DNA of 9,241 nucleotides from Prevotellaceae bacterium (GTDB taxonomy: Bacteria; Bacteroidota; Bacteroidia; Bacteroidales; Bacteroidaceae), in contig JAUNIK010000082.1 in assembly GCA_030523505.1 (NCBI GenBank), forward strand, positions 1 through 9,241, in the 5' to 3' direction. The notes under the pieces were generated by a model. That model was not told the DNA's origin. It saw only the letters and a program-made list of their open reading frames with translations, and did not search any database. Each line of letters starts with the position of its first letter. The stretch's first letter is position 1. The position numbers were made by a program, and so were the translations under genes. Below, one piece after another: positions 1 to 6,416 of the stretch.

Positions 1-2
1 AA

Positions 3-122
3 TTCACTGCCAAGGCAGCCGTGACCGACTATTTCGACCGCTCCACTATCAGTTCCGGCCAACAGCAAATCAATGCCTCCTCGGCATGCGACATCGAGAT
101 AGGATTGAGGTGGAGGTGGTAA
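3..122 (+). CDS. C-terminal tail of a probable outer-membrane beta-barrel protein (5' end outside window)
   Basis: Only the last 39 codons are present, ending in TAA. The tail has alternating polar and hydrophobic residues and finishes with DIEIGLRWRW, an amphipathic strand with a terminal aromatic residue. That ending is the usual signal for insertion of beta-barrel proteins into the outer membrane by the BAM complex. The other two plus frames either stop at once (frame 1) or read an implausible arginine- and cysteine-rich peptide. The family cannot be named from so short a tail: a TonB-dependent receptor or a smaller barrel are both possible. The next gene starts 30 bp downstream with no terminator between, so the two may have been co-transcribed. 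Confidence 0.55.
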   Translation, partial: FTAKAAVTDYFDRSTISSGQQQINASSACDIEIGLRWRW

Positions 123-152
123 ACAATGAAATAATGGTTAAAAAACAATAAA

Positions 153-364
153 ATGGAACAACCAGTATTGAATGAACACAACAAGAGTGAGCATCGGCCG
201 TCACATACCGCCGAACATCTGCTCAACCAGACTATGATGTATGTCCATGCATCGGTCAGCATGTGGAATCCACTGGGGCAATCGGTTCATTCCGCATCAC
301 CAGTACAAGCTATAACGAAGGTTCATTCCGCATAGTATTTAGAGTGAGTCCAACAGCGGATTGA
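153..364 (+). pseudogene. AlaX-like tRNA-editing domain protein, internally deleted and frameshifted
   Basis: Two pieces of one gene are joined out of frame. The frame from ATG 153 reads 28 residues containing SEHRPSHTAEHLLNQTM, with the HxxxH zinc motif (H18, H22) of the alanyl/threonyl-tRNA synthetase second additional domain. From 233 the next frame reads YDVCPCIGQHVESTGAIG, then FRITSTSYNEGSFRIVFRV and a TGA at 362. This is the C-terminal half of the same fold, with the second zinc motif CxxxH (CIGQH). Family members are about 150-160 residues, so roughly half the protein, including the core between the metal motifs, is missing. Intact AlaX-type proteins hydrolyse mischarged tRNA in the cytoplasm. 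Reading on in the first frame gives an unrelated tail that stops at 335. Both retained ends match the family, so deletion is a better explanation than chance. The product is almost certainly non-functional, unless the break is a sequencing or assembly error. Confidence 0.82.
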
Positions 365-371
365 GAATAGG

Positions 372-1454
372 CTAATGGTTCTTCCTGTAACTCATTATAG
401 CCCAAATGCCCATGACGGAGGCTATGCAGAGGAGAGCCAAGAGCTGGTGGGCAACACTATGTAAAGAGCCTCCACGCACGAATACGGTGCGGATGCCATC
501 CACGAAATAGTGCATAGGGTTGATATAGGTGGTGAGGTATGCCAGGTGGGGCATGGAACGCGTGGGAGTGAACAAGCCGCTGAGCAAGAGCATGCACACC
601 ACAAAGAACCACATCACGAAGATGGCCTGCTGCATCGTGTCGCTATAATTAGAGATGATGAGCCCGAAACTGCTCCAGAAGAGTGCCAACAGCATTGCCA
701 AGGCAAAGACAATCCATAGGGGACCCTGACAGGTGATGTCATATATCAACCACGACAGTACAAGACATACAACGACGATAAACAAGGCTATCAACCAATA
801 AGGAATGAGTTTGGCAAGGATGAATGCCCACTTCGGCACGGGGGTTACGTTTATCTGTTCGATGGTGCCAGCCTCCTTTTCGCCCACGATGTTGAGAGTG
901 GGCAGGAAACCACACATCAGCATCATCACCATGGCAAAGAGGGCTGGAATCATAAACACCTTATAATTCAGATGCTTATTATATAAGAATAAGGTGGAAA
1001 TCTTCGACTGCATTGCCGCCACGGAGGGATTGACCTTCGTAGTGACAATCTGCGAGAGATAGGCACTACCCATCGAACCTTTTGTGCCATTGACGGCATT
1101 GGCTGCAATAAGCACCTGAGGATTGCGCTTCTGAATTAACTCTCGACTGAAATGTTGCGGTATCACCATCACCACGTCGGCATCCATCTTATCGATGTCC
1201 TTGAGGGCGGCATCGTATGTGGGTTTCTGCCCGTTGAAGATGAAATAGCTGCTTGCCTCAATGCTCTGCACGAGTTGGCGAGAGAGGGTGGAATGGTCGT
1301 TATCCACCACATCCACACGTATGTTCTTCACCTCCTGGTTCATCACCCACGGCATTACGCACATCATCATTATCGGGAAGATGATGATGAGACGAGGCAG
1401 AAACGCATTGCGGCGTATCTGCAGGAATTCCTTTTGAATTAAATATTTCAGCAT
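372..1454 (-). CDS. ABC-2 type exporter permease, second of the pair (YhhJ/YbhR-like)
   Basis: Inner-membrane permease of 360 residues with the usual ABC-2 exporter layout. There is an N-terminal amphipathic stretch (KEFLQIRRN) and TM1 at about 20-37. A periplasmic domain of about 130 residues follows, then five more TM segments near 167-189, 211-236, 246-268, 276-294 and 335-355. Between TM2 and TM3 lies the conserved cytoplasmic motif GEKEAGTIEQINVTPV (191-206), where this family couples to its ATPase. The second hairpin carries the typical LSGLFTP...MP segment (291-302). The ATG at 1454 overlaps the end of the upstream permease gene by 7 bp, which suggests translational coupling and expression as a heteromeric permease. 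It is the last gene of the operon. Its stop lies 7 bp from the convergent AlaX remnant, and no hairpin terminator is visible there. The exported substrate is unknown. Confidence 0.93.
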   Translation of the reverse strand: MLKYLIQKEFLQIRRNAFLPRLIIIFPIMMMCVMPWVMNQEVKNIRVDVVDNDHSTLSRQLVQSIEASSYFIFNGQKPTYDAALKDIDKMDADVVMVIPQHFSRELIQKRNPQVLIAANAVNGTKGSMGSAYLSQIVTTKVNPSVAAMQSKISTLFLYNKHLNYKVFMIPALFAMVMMLMCGFLPTLNIVGEKEAGTIEQINVTPVPKWAFILAKLIPYWLIALFIVVVCLVLSWLIYDITCQGPLWIVFALAMLLALFWSSFGLIISNYSDTMQQAIFVMWFFVVCMLLLSGLFTPTRSMPHLAYLTTYINPMHYFVDGIRTVFVRGGSLHSVAHQLLALLCIASVMGIWAIMSYRKNH

Positions 1455-2506
1455 AACCTTTTCTTGAATTTAGCGAGTGCCACAATCAGAATAAATAATG
1501 CCATCGCCGAGAGAATGACAATCTCACGGACGACATTGCTGATATCCACACCCATTATCATGAGTTTGCGCATGGCTTGTATGTAATACCGCGGAGGCAC
1601 AACGGCGGCAATCCACTGCAATATCTCCGGCATCGACTCCACGGGGAAAATCATGCCCGAGAGCATCACTATCGGAACAAGCAGCACCATAGCAGAGAGC
1701 AACAGGGCCATAAGTTGGGTGGTGGCGATGTTGGAGATGAGCAATCCAAGCGAGAGGGCGAGGATGATATATATGGTGGAGACTATATATATCCACACAA
1801 CACTTCCCGCCAACGGTACATCGAGCACATAGCGCGCCATGAGCAGGATGGTGGTGAGAATGGCAAAGGCAAGTACGAGATATGGCACCACCTTGGCCAT
1901 TATTATCATAAGCGGACGCACAGGCGACACGAGCAGAACCTCCATCGTGCCACGCTCTTTCTCGCGCACAATAGATATGGATGTCATCATGGCGCATACG
2001 AGCATCAGTAGCATACCAAGAATAGCCGGAACAAAGTTGTAGGCTGAGCGCATCTGGGGGTTATATAGCAGCTTGGCATTGACTATGCCTCCCGATGAAT
2101 TGACTATTACGTTCGAGGCATAGTTAGTCCATTGCTGCGCCATATTCGGGTCGGCACCATCCACAACAAACTGTATGCCAGAGTGTTTAGAGGCAAAGTC
2201 GGGTGCGAATACCACTGCCATGTCCGCCTTCTGATTGCGTATGAGCAGTTCGGCATCACGAGGTGTCGCAACTGTTTGGGTTATGGTGAAATATTCCGAT
2301 TGCGAGAGTCGCTCCACGGCACTATGTGTCTGCATATCCATCTGCGAGGTGACGACGATGGTGCGCACGTTCTTCACGTCGGTAGTGATGGCCAAGCCGA
2401 AGAGCAGCATCAACACCACCGGCATACCGAAGAGTATGAGCATCGTACGCTTGTCACGCAATATATGCCAAGCTTCTTTTCTTACAAATGATATAAACTG
2501 TTTCAT
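1448..2506 (-). CDS. ABC-2 type exporter permease, first of the pair (YhhJ/YbhS-like)
   Basis: Inner-membrane permease of 352 residues, paralogous to the next gene in the operon. It starts with KEAWHILRDKRT, then TM1 at about 22-40 and a periplasmic domain of about 120 residues that begins VKNVRTIVVTSQ; the neighbour has VKNIRVDVVDND at the same place. Five further TM segments lie near 159-180, 202-223, 236-258, 264-288 and 328-345. The family motif REKERGTMEVLLVSPV sits at 181-196 after TM2, and LSGMIFPVESMP lies near 282-293. The cytoplasmic C-terminus is basic (KFKKRLC). The ATG at 2506 follows the ATPase stop after a 17-bp gap. Two different permease genes next to one double-domain ATPase gene match the YbhFSR-type arrangement, in which the two permeases form a heterodimeric pore. 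Confidence 0.93.
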   Translation of the reverse strand: MKQFISFVRKEAWHILRDKRTMLILFGMPVVLMLLFGLAITTDVKNVRTIVVTSQMDMQTHSAVERLSQSEYFTITQTVATPRDAELLIRNQKADMAVVFAPDFASKHSGIQFVVDGADPNMAQQWTNYASNVIVNSSGGIVNAKLLYNPQMRSAYNFVPAILGMLLMLVCAMMTSISIVREKERGTMEVLLVSPVRPLMIIMAKVVPYLVLAFAILTTILLMARYVLDVPLAGSVVWIYIVSTIYIILALSLGLLISNIATTQLMALLLSAMVLLVPIVMLSGMIFPVESMPEILQWIAAVVPPRYYIQAMRKLMIMGVDISNVVREIVILSAMALFILIVALAKFKKRLC

Positions 2507-2520
2507 TCTTCACTCTTCAT
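2503..2520 (-). repeat. Short purine-rich near-tandem repeat at the ATPase/permease junction
   Basis: On the minus strand the junction reads ATGAAGAGTGAAGAATGA, an imperfect repeat of a GAAGA(A/G)TGA unit that runs into the permease start codon. It also forms a 5-codon mini-frame (MKSEE) whose TGA overlaps the permease ATG as ATGA. The likeliest role is simply an A/G-rich ribosome-loading leader. Translational coupling through the mini-frame is possible but unsupported. Confidence 0.4.
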
Positions 2521-2523
2521 TTA

Positions 2524-3981
2524 TTAACTGTCTCCTCTTTTTGCTTCTCTTGCGAGATAAGTGAATACATGATCCATATCCGGCAGACCGAACCTTCGCT
2601 TTAGTTCCTCAGGCGTACCCATGGCACTTATCTTGCCATCCACCATGATACTGATGCGGTCGCAGTATTCAGCCTCATCCATATAATGGGTAGTGACGAA
2701 GACGGTTATGCCACGGTGGGCGGCATCATATATGAGTTGCCAGAACTGTCGGCGCGTGGCTGGATCAACACCTCCAGTCGGTTCGTCGAGAAAGACAATC
2801 TTCGGTTCGTGGAAGATGGCAACCGAGAAGGCGAGTTTCTGTTTCCAACCGAGAGGCAGAGAGCCAACAAGGTCGTTGCGATGGTCGGCAAACTCTAACT
2901 GCTCTAAGAGCAAGTCGGTTTTTCGAGTAATATCCTTTGCTGGCATACCGTATATTCCGCCAAACAAGCGTATATTCTCAGCCACGGTCAGGTCTTCATA
3001 CAGAGAGAACTTCTGACTCATATAACCTATATGCTTCTTAATGTCCTCATATTCAGTGCTGACATCATATCCCGCCACCTTTCCCTTGCCGCATGTAGGC
3101 TGGTTAAGTCCTGTGAGGATGTGCATGGCAGTTGTCTTGCCCGCTCCGTTGGCTCCGAGGAAACCGAATATCTCCCCTTTTTTCACCGTAAACGATATGT
3201 CGTTCACTGCACGGAACTCACCGAAGGCCTTGACGAGATGCTCCACCTCGATGACATTCTCTTCATTCGTCCCGTCGCTTGCCGACTTGCGCTCAATTGC
3301 AGGGGGATTGAAGATGTCGCCAAAGCGGTCGAGAATGATTTCGGGAGTGTCTATACCCTGCACCCTACCCTCGTTGAGAAATACCACACGCTCGCACCTT
3401 CTTACCTCGTCAAGATAGGGAGTGGAGGCAACGATAGTGATACCACGCTCCTTGAGCATGGAGAGCATATCCCAAAACTCCTTGCGGCTCACGGGGTCAA
3501 CACCCGTTGTGGGTTCGTCGAGGAAAAGCACCGAGGGTTGGTGTACCAAGGCGCATGACAACGCCAACTTCTGCTTCATACCGCCCGACAATGCCCCAGC
3601 CTTGCGATTGCGAAATCGCTCAATCTGACTATATATAGCCTTGATGCTATCATAACCCTCATCAACGGTAGTGCCGAAGAGAGTGGCGAAGAACTTTAGG
3701 TTCTCCTCCACGGTAAGGTCTTGATAGAGTGAGAATCGCCCCGGCATATATCCCACGCGTCGGCGTATCTCCTTCATCTGGCTCACCACGTCGAAGCCAT
3801 CCACCGAAGCCTTGCCTGAGTCGGGAAGAAGGAGAGTACAGAGTATGCGGAACAGAGTGGTCTTGCCCGCACCATCCGGACCGATAAGCCCGAACAGCTC
3901 GCCCTTGCCAACGTCAAGACTGACATCGCTCAAAGCCTGCACCTTTCCGAAGGTCTTACAGATATTCTCAACAACTATCAT
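2524..3981 (-). CDS. ABC exporter ATPase with two fused nucleotide-binding domains (YbhF/RbbA-type)
   Basis: Cytoplasmic ATPase of 485 residues with two ABC domains in tandem. It supplies both nucleotide-binding domains for the two downstream permeases. NBD1 (about 1-222) has Walker A GPDGAGKTT (34-42), signature LSGGMKQ (131-137) and Walker B VLFLDEPTTG (151-160). NBD2 (about 243-485) has Walker A GANGAGKTT (276-284), Q-loop Q323, Walker B IVFLDEPTGG (395-404) and switch histidine H432. A linker of about 20 polar residues joins them. The motifs are unevenly degraded. NBD1 has G81 in place of the Q-loop glutamine and P188 in place of the switch histidine, while NBD2 has LPLGWKQ (375-381) in place of LSGGQ. 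In a head-to-tail dimer this leaves one intact ATP site (NBD2 Walker motifs with NBD1 signature) and one degenerate site. The gene starts at ATG 3981, 32 bp after the adaptor gene. Confidence 0.95.
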   Translation of the reverse strand: MIVVENICKTFGKVQALSDVSLDVGKGELFGLIGPDGAGKTTLFRILCTLLLPDSGKASVDGFDVVSQMKEIRRRVGYMPGRFSLYQDLTVEENLKFFATLFGTTVDEGYDSIKAIYSQIERFRNRKAGALSGGMKQKLALSCALVHQPSVLFLDEPTTGVDPVSRKEFWDMLSMLKERGITIVASTPYLDEVRRCERVVFLNEGRVQGIDTPEIILDRFGDIFNPPAIERKSASDGTNEENVIEVEHLVKAFGEFRAVNDISFTVKKGEIFGFLGANGAGKTTAMHILTGLNQPTCGKGKVAGYDVSTEYEDIKKHIGYMSQKFSLYEDLTVAENIRLFGGIYGMPAKDITRKTDLLLEQLEFADHRNDLVGSLPLGWKQKLAFSVAIFHEPKIVFLDEPTGGVDPATRRQFWQLIYDAAHRGITVFVTTHYMDEAEYCDRISIMVDGKISAMGTPEELKRRFGLPDMDHVFTYLAREAKRGDS

Positions 3982-4013
3982 ATAAAACTTTAATTCTTTA
4001 ATCTTTTAATATT
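3982..4013 (-). repeat. AT-only microrepeat leader between the adaptor and ATPase genes
   Basis: The minus strand here is built from imperfect copies of ATTAAA(A/G) (as in ATATTAAAAGATTAAAG), ending just before the ATPase ATG. It has no hairpin and no Shine-Dalgarno sequence. An A-rich, unstructured leader fits translation initiation in Bacteroidetes. Confidence 0.45.
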
Positions 4014-4916
4014 TTAATTTCGCTCCGCGAGCCTCACCTCCCCATACATTCCGATCTTCACATATCCGTCCCCTTTTATCATCACCTTAATTGCATAAAC
4101 AAGGTCGGCACGCTCATCATCGGTGAGTATGGTCTTGGGGGTAAACTCAGAGCGAGTAGATATCCATGTCACCTTGCCTTGGTATTCCTTCTTCTCACCA
4201 TTGCCATAGTCGGCAAAGACGATGGCCTTCTGCCCTATCTTGATGTCCTTTAACTGTGCGGAGGTGACGTATGCACGGAGATACATGTTCTCAGTATCGG
4301 CAATCTTGAATAGCGGTTTGCCTGTGGAGACAAACTCGCCACGCTCCACATATTTCTCAAGCACAGTGCCATTTGTGGGGACAAGGATATGGCACTTGCA
4401 AAGCTGGTCGCGCAACTGGTCGATCTGAACACCGGTAGCTGCCATCTGTTTGTCGAGGGCATTGGTGCTCACCGTCAATGACGAAATCTGCGCATCAAGT
4501 TGACGTTGAAGCACATCCACCTGACTATTGGCATCATCGAGCATCTTACTCGGAGCGGCACCGTCAGCCACAAGTTCCTTGTATCGCTGTTGGTCTTGCT
4601 TGGCTTTGACTAATTGCTGACGAGTGGCGGCAATCTGCTTTTCCAACTCCGGCTTCTGACTCTGATATACACTCTTGATGGCTCCTGCCTGTTGTATCTT
4701 CAACCATAATTGGGTGGTGTCGATAAGTCCCACTTCTTTATCCTTCATGATGTTGTCTCCCTCCTCGACATTAAATGTCAAGAGGGCACCTGGCTGCTCG
4801 GCATATACCGTAGTCTCGGTTGCTTCAAACACGCCAGTGGCATCATATTCATTCTCTTTGTTTCCGCAGGCATGCAACATCATTGCCACGCCTGCCAATA
4901 ATATTATTTTCTTCAT
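4014..4916 (-). CDS. HlyD-family periplasmic adaptor (membrane fusion protein), predicted lipoprotein
   Basis: Adaptor of 300 residues linking the inner-membrane transporter to the TolC-type channel. The N-terminus is a lipoprotein signal: a short basic start, a hydrophobic run and the lipobox LHAC with C17 as the acylated residue. The protein is therefore probably lipid-anchored rather than held by a TM helix. The lipoyl/barrel-sandwich halves are at about 28-66 (TGVFEATETTVYAEQPGALL then EEGDNI) and 173-210 (ILVPTNGTVLEKYVERGEFV). Between them, about 85-172, is a Q/K/L-rich alpha-helical coiled-coil hairpin. A beta-barrel domain follows from about 210 to 295, with a QLKDIKIGQKAIV strand. 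I start it at ATG 4916: the only longer option is a TTG at 4925 that adds three residues before the signal peptide. It lies 30 bp after the channel gene. The order channel-adaptor-ATPase-permeases is the standard one for Bacteroidetes export operons. Confidence 0.93.
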   Translation of the reverse strand: MKKIILLAGVAMMLHACGNKENEYDATGVFEATETTVYAEQPGALLTFNVEEGDNIMKDKEVGLIDTTQLWLKIQQAGAIKSVYQSQKPELEKQIAATRQQLVKAKQDQQRYKELVADGAAPSKMLDDANSQVDVLQRQLDAQISSLTVSTNALDKQMAATGVQIDQLRDQLCKCHILVPTNGTVLEKYVERGEFVSTGKPLFKIADTENMYLRAYVTSAQLKDIKIGQKAIVFADYGNGEKKEYQGKVTWISTRSEFTPKTILTDDERADLVYAIKVMIKGDGYVKIGMYGEVRLAERN

Positions 4917-4923
4917 ATCAGCC

Positions 4924-4948
4924 AATTCTAAATTGTAAATTCTAAATT
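4924..4948. repeat. 11-bp direct repeat with a 14-bp period between the channel and adaptor genes
   Basis: AATTCTAAATT occurs at 4924-4934 and again at 4938-4948, separated by GTA. It fills the gap between the two genes and overlaps the TolC-family stop codon. It resembles a small tandem duplication and contains no obvious hairpin or promoter. Confidence 0.75.
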
Positions 4949-6251
4949 ATTCCTGATTTGTTGTAAACTTCAAGTCATATATCTCTTTCAGCATTTCTAT
5001 CTCGTGAATGGTATGCTGCACACGTGCTGTATTCTCGTTGTTTATCTCCCTCACAAGGTCATTGACATCAATGATGCCATGAGAGAGCTTCGACTCCGCA
5101 GCCTTGCGTATCGACGAGCGGAGGGATATTATCTCCTCATCATCAGACATTATTTGGAAATAGCGCGAGATATTCTCCTTCTGCTGAATCTGTTCCATGT
5201 TATTGTCGAAGAGAAAACGCTCGCGACTCACCTCTGCCGACTCGCGCTGGAGTTGTATCTTGGCTTTGTCGTTCTTGCGGGTATATAGCGCACCGATATT
5301 CCACGTCAGGCGTGCACCAATCATCCCGTTCCACGAGAACTTGCGCCCCATCATATCCTCGAACATATTATATCCCGGATAACCATAGAAACCCTGGGCA
5401 AAGACACCCAATCGTGGCATAAGGGCTGCATCGAGAGCCTTCGCCTGACTGTCGGCAAGGCGCAGTTGGGCATCAATGAGCTTTAGCTCGGGGCGGAGAT
5501 TATTCAGATTATCCGGAATTTCCGGATAATCTCGATTTTTCGGATAAGCCGGAATATCCGGCTTAATGGGACTATTGACATCTATCCCGCAGAACGTGGA
5601 CAACATTCTTATTAGGGCTGTGCGTTGGGATTTCAGGCTTGTCATCTGCTGCACCACATTCAACCGCTCCGCCTTCACGTTCTGCCAATCGCTCTCGGAG
5701 GCAGTGCCGCCCTTGAGCATTGCGACGAGTTTTTTCTCGTTGCCTTCCAATACCTTTTGCAGATCTTCATTCAGGCGGATTTGCTCGTCTATGAGCAGCA
5801 GCGAGAAATACATCTCGTTAACTCGCTTGCGTACATTATATATATTCACCTCGTTCTGCAACTGCTGAACATCGCCTTGTCGGCGGGCAATATCCTTCTG
5901 GCTCCTGATGCTGCCGCCGTCATATATTGTCTGTTGCACATCGATGCCAATGCGATATTGGTCTTTTTTGAGACCTTCCATTGAGATGCCCATCTGCTGA
6001 TAGAGTTTCTGGAATTCGTCGGGGAATGCCGTCACGTCACTCTGCAGAGTAGCCTGTGCCGATGCAGACACCTGCGGCAACCATCCCTTTTGGATGTTCG
6101 CAACTGTCAAATCGGTGGTTTTCTCTATCAGTCCATACTGTCGTATGAGCGGATAATTGCTCTCCACCGCCCGCCAGCATTCCTCCAAGGTCTGCCCTAA
6201 AAGCATCTGAGGCAAGAGCATAAGTGATAGTAATAATCTTCTCATAATCAT
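4947..6251 (-). CDS. TolC-family outer-membrane efflux channel
   Basis: Outer-membrane channel of 434 residues, first gene of the export operon. A signal peptide (basic MRR then a Leu/Met run) should be cut near LLGQ (17-20). The mature protein starts TLEECWRAVESNYPLIRQ, a typical OEP N-terminus. Long polar helices at about 120-220 and 255-430 flank strand segments (VSASAQATLQSDV and IGIDVQQTIYDGG in the first repeat, LGVFAQGFYGYPGYN and IGARLTWNIG in the second). This is the two-fold OEP repeat of a trimeric TolC barrel and alpha-tunnel. I start it at ATG 6251; ATG 6245 is equally good for the signal peptide. A frame extending up to 6308 exists, but it runs through the promoter at 6271-6278 and would bury the signal sequence. 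An unusual palindrome-rich, proline-rich segment encodes residues 229-250. Confidence 0.93.
   Translation of the reverse strand: MIMRRLLLSLMLLPQMLLGQTLEECWRAVESNYPLIRQYGLIEKTTDLTVANIQKGWLPQVSASAQATLQSDVTAFPDEFQKLYQQMGISMEGLKKDQYRIGIDVQQTIYDGGSIRSQKDIARRQGDVQQLQNEVNIYNVRKRVNEMYFSLLLIDEQIRLNEDLQKVLEGNEKKLVAMLKGGTASESDWQNVKAERLNVVQQMTSLKSQRTALIRMLSTFCGIDVNSPIKPDIPAYPKNRDYPEIPDNLNNLRPELKLIDAQLRLADSQAKALDAALMPRLGVFAQGFYGYPGYNMFEDMMGRKFSWNGMIGARLTWNIGALYTRKNDKAKIQLQRESAEVSRERFLFDNNMEQIQQKENISRYFQIMSDDEEIISLRSSIRKAAESKLSHGIIDVNDLVREINNENTARVQHTIHEIEMLKEIYDLKFTTNQE
5506..5565. repeat. Two adjacent CCGGA-containing palindromes inside the TolC-family coding sequence
   Basis: The first palindrome has perfect 13-bp arms (AGATTATCCGGAA at 5506-5518, its inverse at 5520-5532) around one base. 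The second has perfect 9-bp arms (TAAGCCGGA at 5545-5553, inverse at 5557-5565) around ATA. Another CGGATAA lies between them. The stretch encodes PDIPAYPKNRDYPEIPDN, itself a near repeat of D-[IY]-P-x-[YI]-P, at the link between the two OEP halves. It could be a small palindromic repeat captured in frame, or a codon-level coincidence from repeated Pro-Asp-Tyr/Ile codons. Confidence 0.7.
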
Positions 6252-6270
6252 TGTTTTTCTAATTCTGCTG

Positions 6271-6278
6271 CAAAAGTA
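6271..6278 (-). promoter_or_regulatory. Promoter -7 element of the efflux operon
   Basis: On the minus strand this is TACTTTTG, a match to the Bacteroidetes -7 consensus TAnnTTTG. Transcription would begin near 6264, about 13 nt before the TolC-family ATG at 6251. No TTG/TTTG is present 19-21 bp upstream (around 6298-6301), so the -33 element is missing. That is consistent with dependence on an activator. Confidence 0.7.
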
Positions 6279-6319
6279 GTTCATTTTTCCGAGACTATCG
6301 CTATCCATATAAAACGAAT

Positions 6320-6335
6320 AATGTCCTTTTTGTAT
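6320..6335 (+). promoter_or_regulatory. Putative AraC-family operator, site 1
   Basis: AATGTCCTTTTTGTAT is one half of an inverted pair with 6396-6411, matching at 15 of 16 positions. Its centre lies about 63 bp upstream of the predicted start of the efflux operon and about 62 bp upstream of the predicted start of the regulator gene. This is a plausible activator position for both divergent promoters. Binding by the adjacent AraC-family protein is inferred from location and symmetry. Confidence 0.5.
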
Positions 6336-6375
6336 TATAATGAGTAGAAAATGCTAATTATTCACCAAAATTGAT

Positions 6376-6383
6376 TATCTTTG
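6376..6383 (+). promoter_or_regulatory. Promoter -7 element of the AraC-family regulator gene
   Basis: TATCTTTG matches the Bacteroidetes -7 consensus TAnnTTTG. Transcription would start near 6390 and give a leader of about 27 nt before ATG 6417. The -33 region around 6350-6356 (AATGCT) is a poor match to TTTG. This promoter also rules out the alternative TTG start at 6381, which would lie inside the -7 element. Confidence 0.75.
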
Positions 6384-6395
6384 TCCCCGAATTGC

Positions 6396-6411
6396 ATACA
6401 AAAAGAACATT
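6396..6411 (-). promoter_or_regulatory. Putative AraC-family operator, site 2 (in the regulator's 5' leader)
   Basis: ATACAAAAAGAACATT is the inverted partner of site 1 (one mismatch in 16), with 60 bp between the two. It lies just downstream of the predicted transcription start and upstream of the ATG, where binding would block transcription. It is a candidate autorepression site and could loop to site 1. Confidence 0.5.
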
Positions 6412-6416
6412 TAGCT

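Noticed and set aside
153..335. A 60-residue open frame from ATG 153 as a small hypothetical protein
   Set aside because: Only its first 28 residues match the AlaX-like family. The rest is the out-of-frame reading of the gene's C-terminal end, so it is treated as a pseudogene.
1152..2491. Long plus-strand frames rich in His, Arg and Gly opposite the two permease genes
   Set aside because: These are antisense shadows of permease codons. Their composition is biased, they lack promoters, and the opposite frames hold clear ABC-2 permeases.
2503..2520. The 5-codon mini-frame MKSEE as a leader peptide gene
   Set aside because: It is too short to distinguish from chance within a purine-rich repeat, and nothing suggests attenuation. 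Only the ATGA overlap is notable.
3031..3558. A 175-codon plus-strand frame opposite the ABC ATPase
   Set aside because: It is antisense to conserved ABC motifs and has no recognisable domain, promoter or start context.
6252..6308. Upstream extension of the TolC-family protein to 6308
   Set aside because: The extension reads through the TACTTTTG promoter element and places 19 residues ahead of a good signal peptide.
6381..6416. TTG start at 6381 for the AraC-family regulator
   Set aside because: It lies within the -7 promoter element, upstream of the predicted transcription start.
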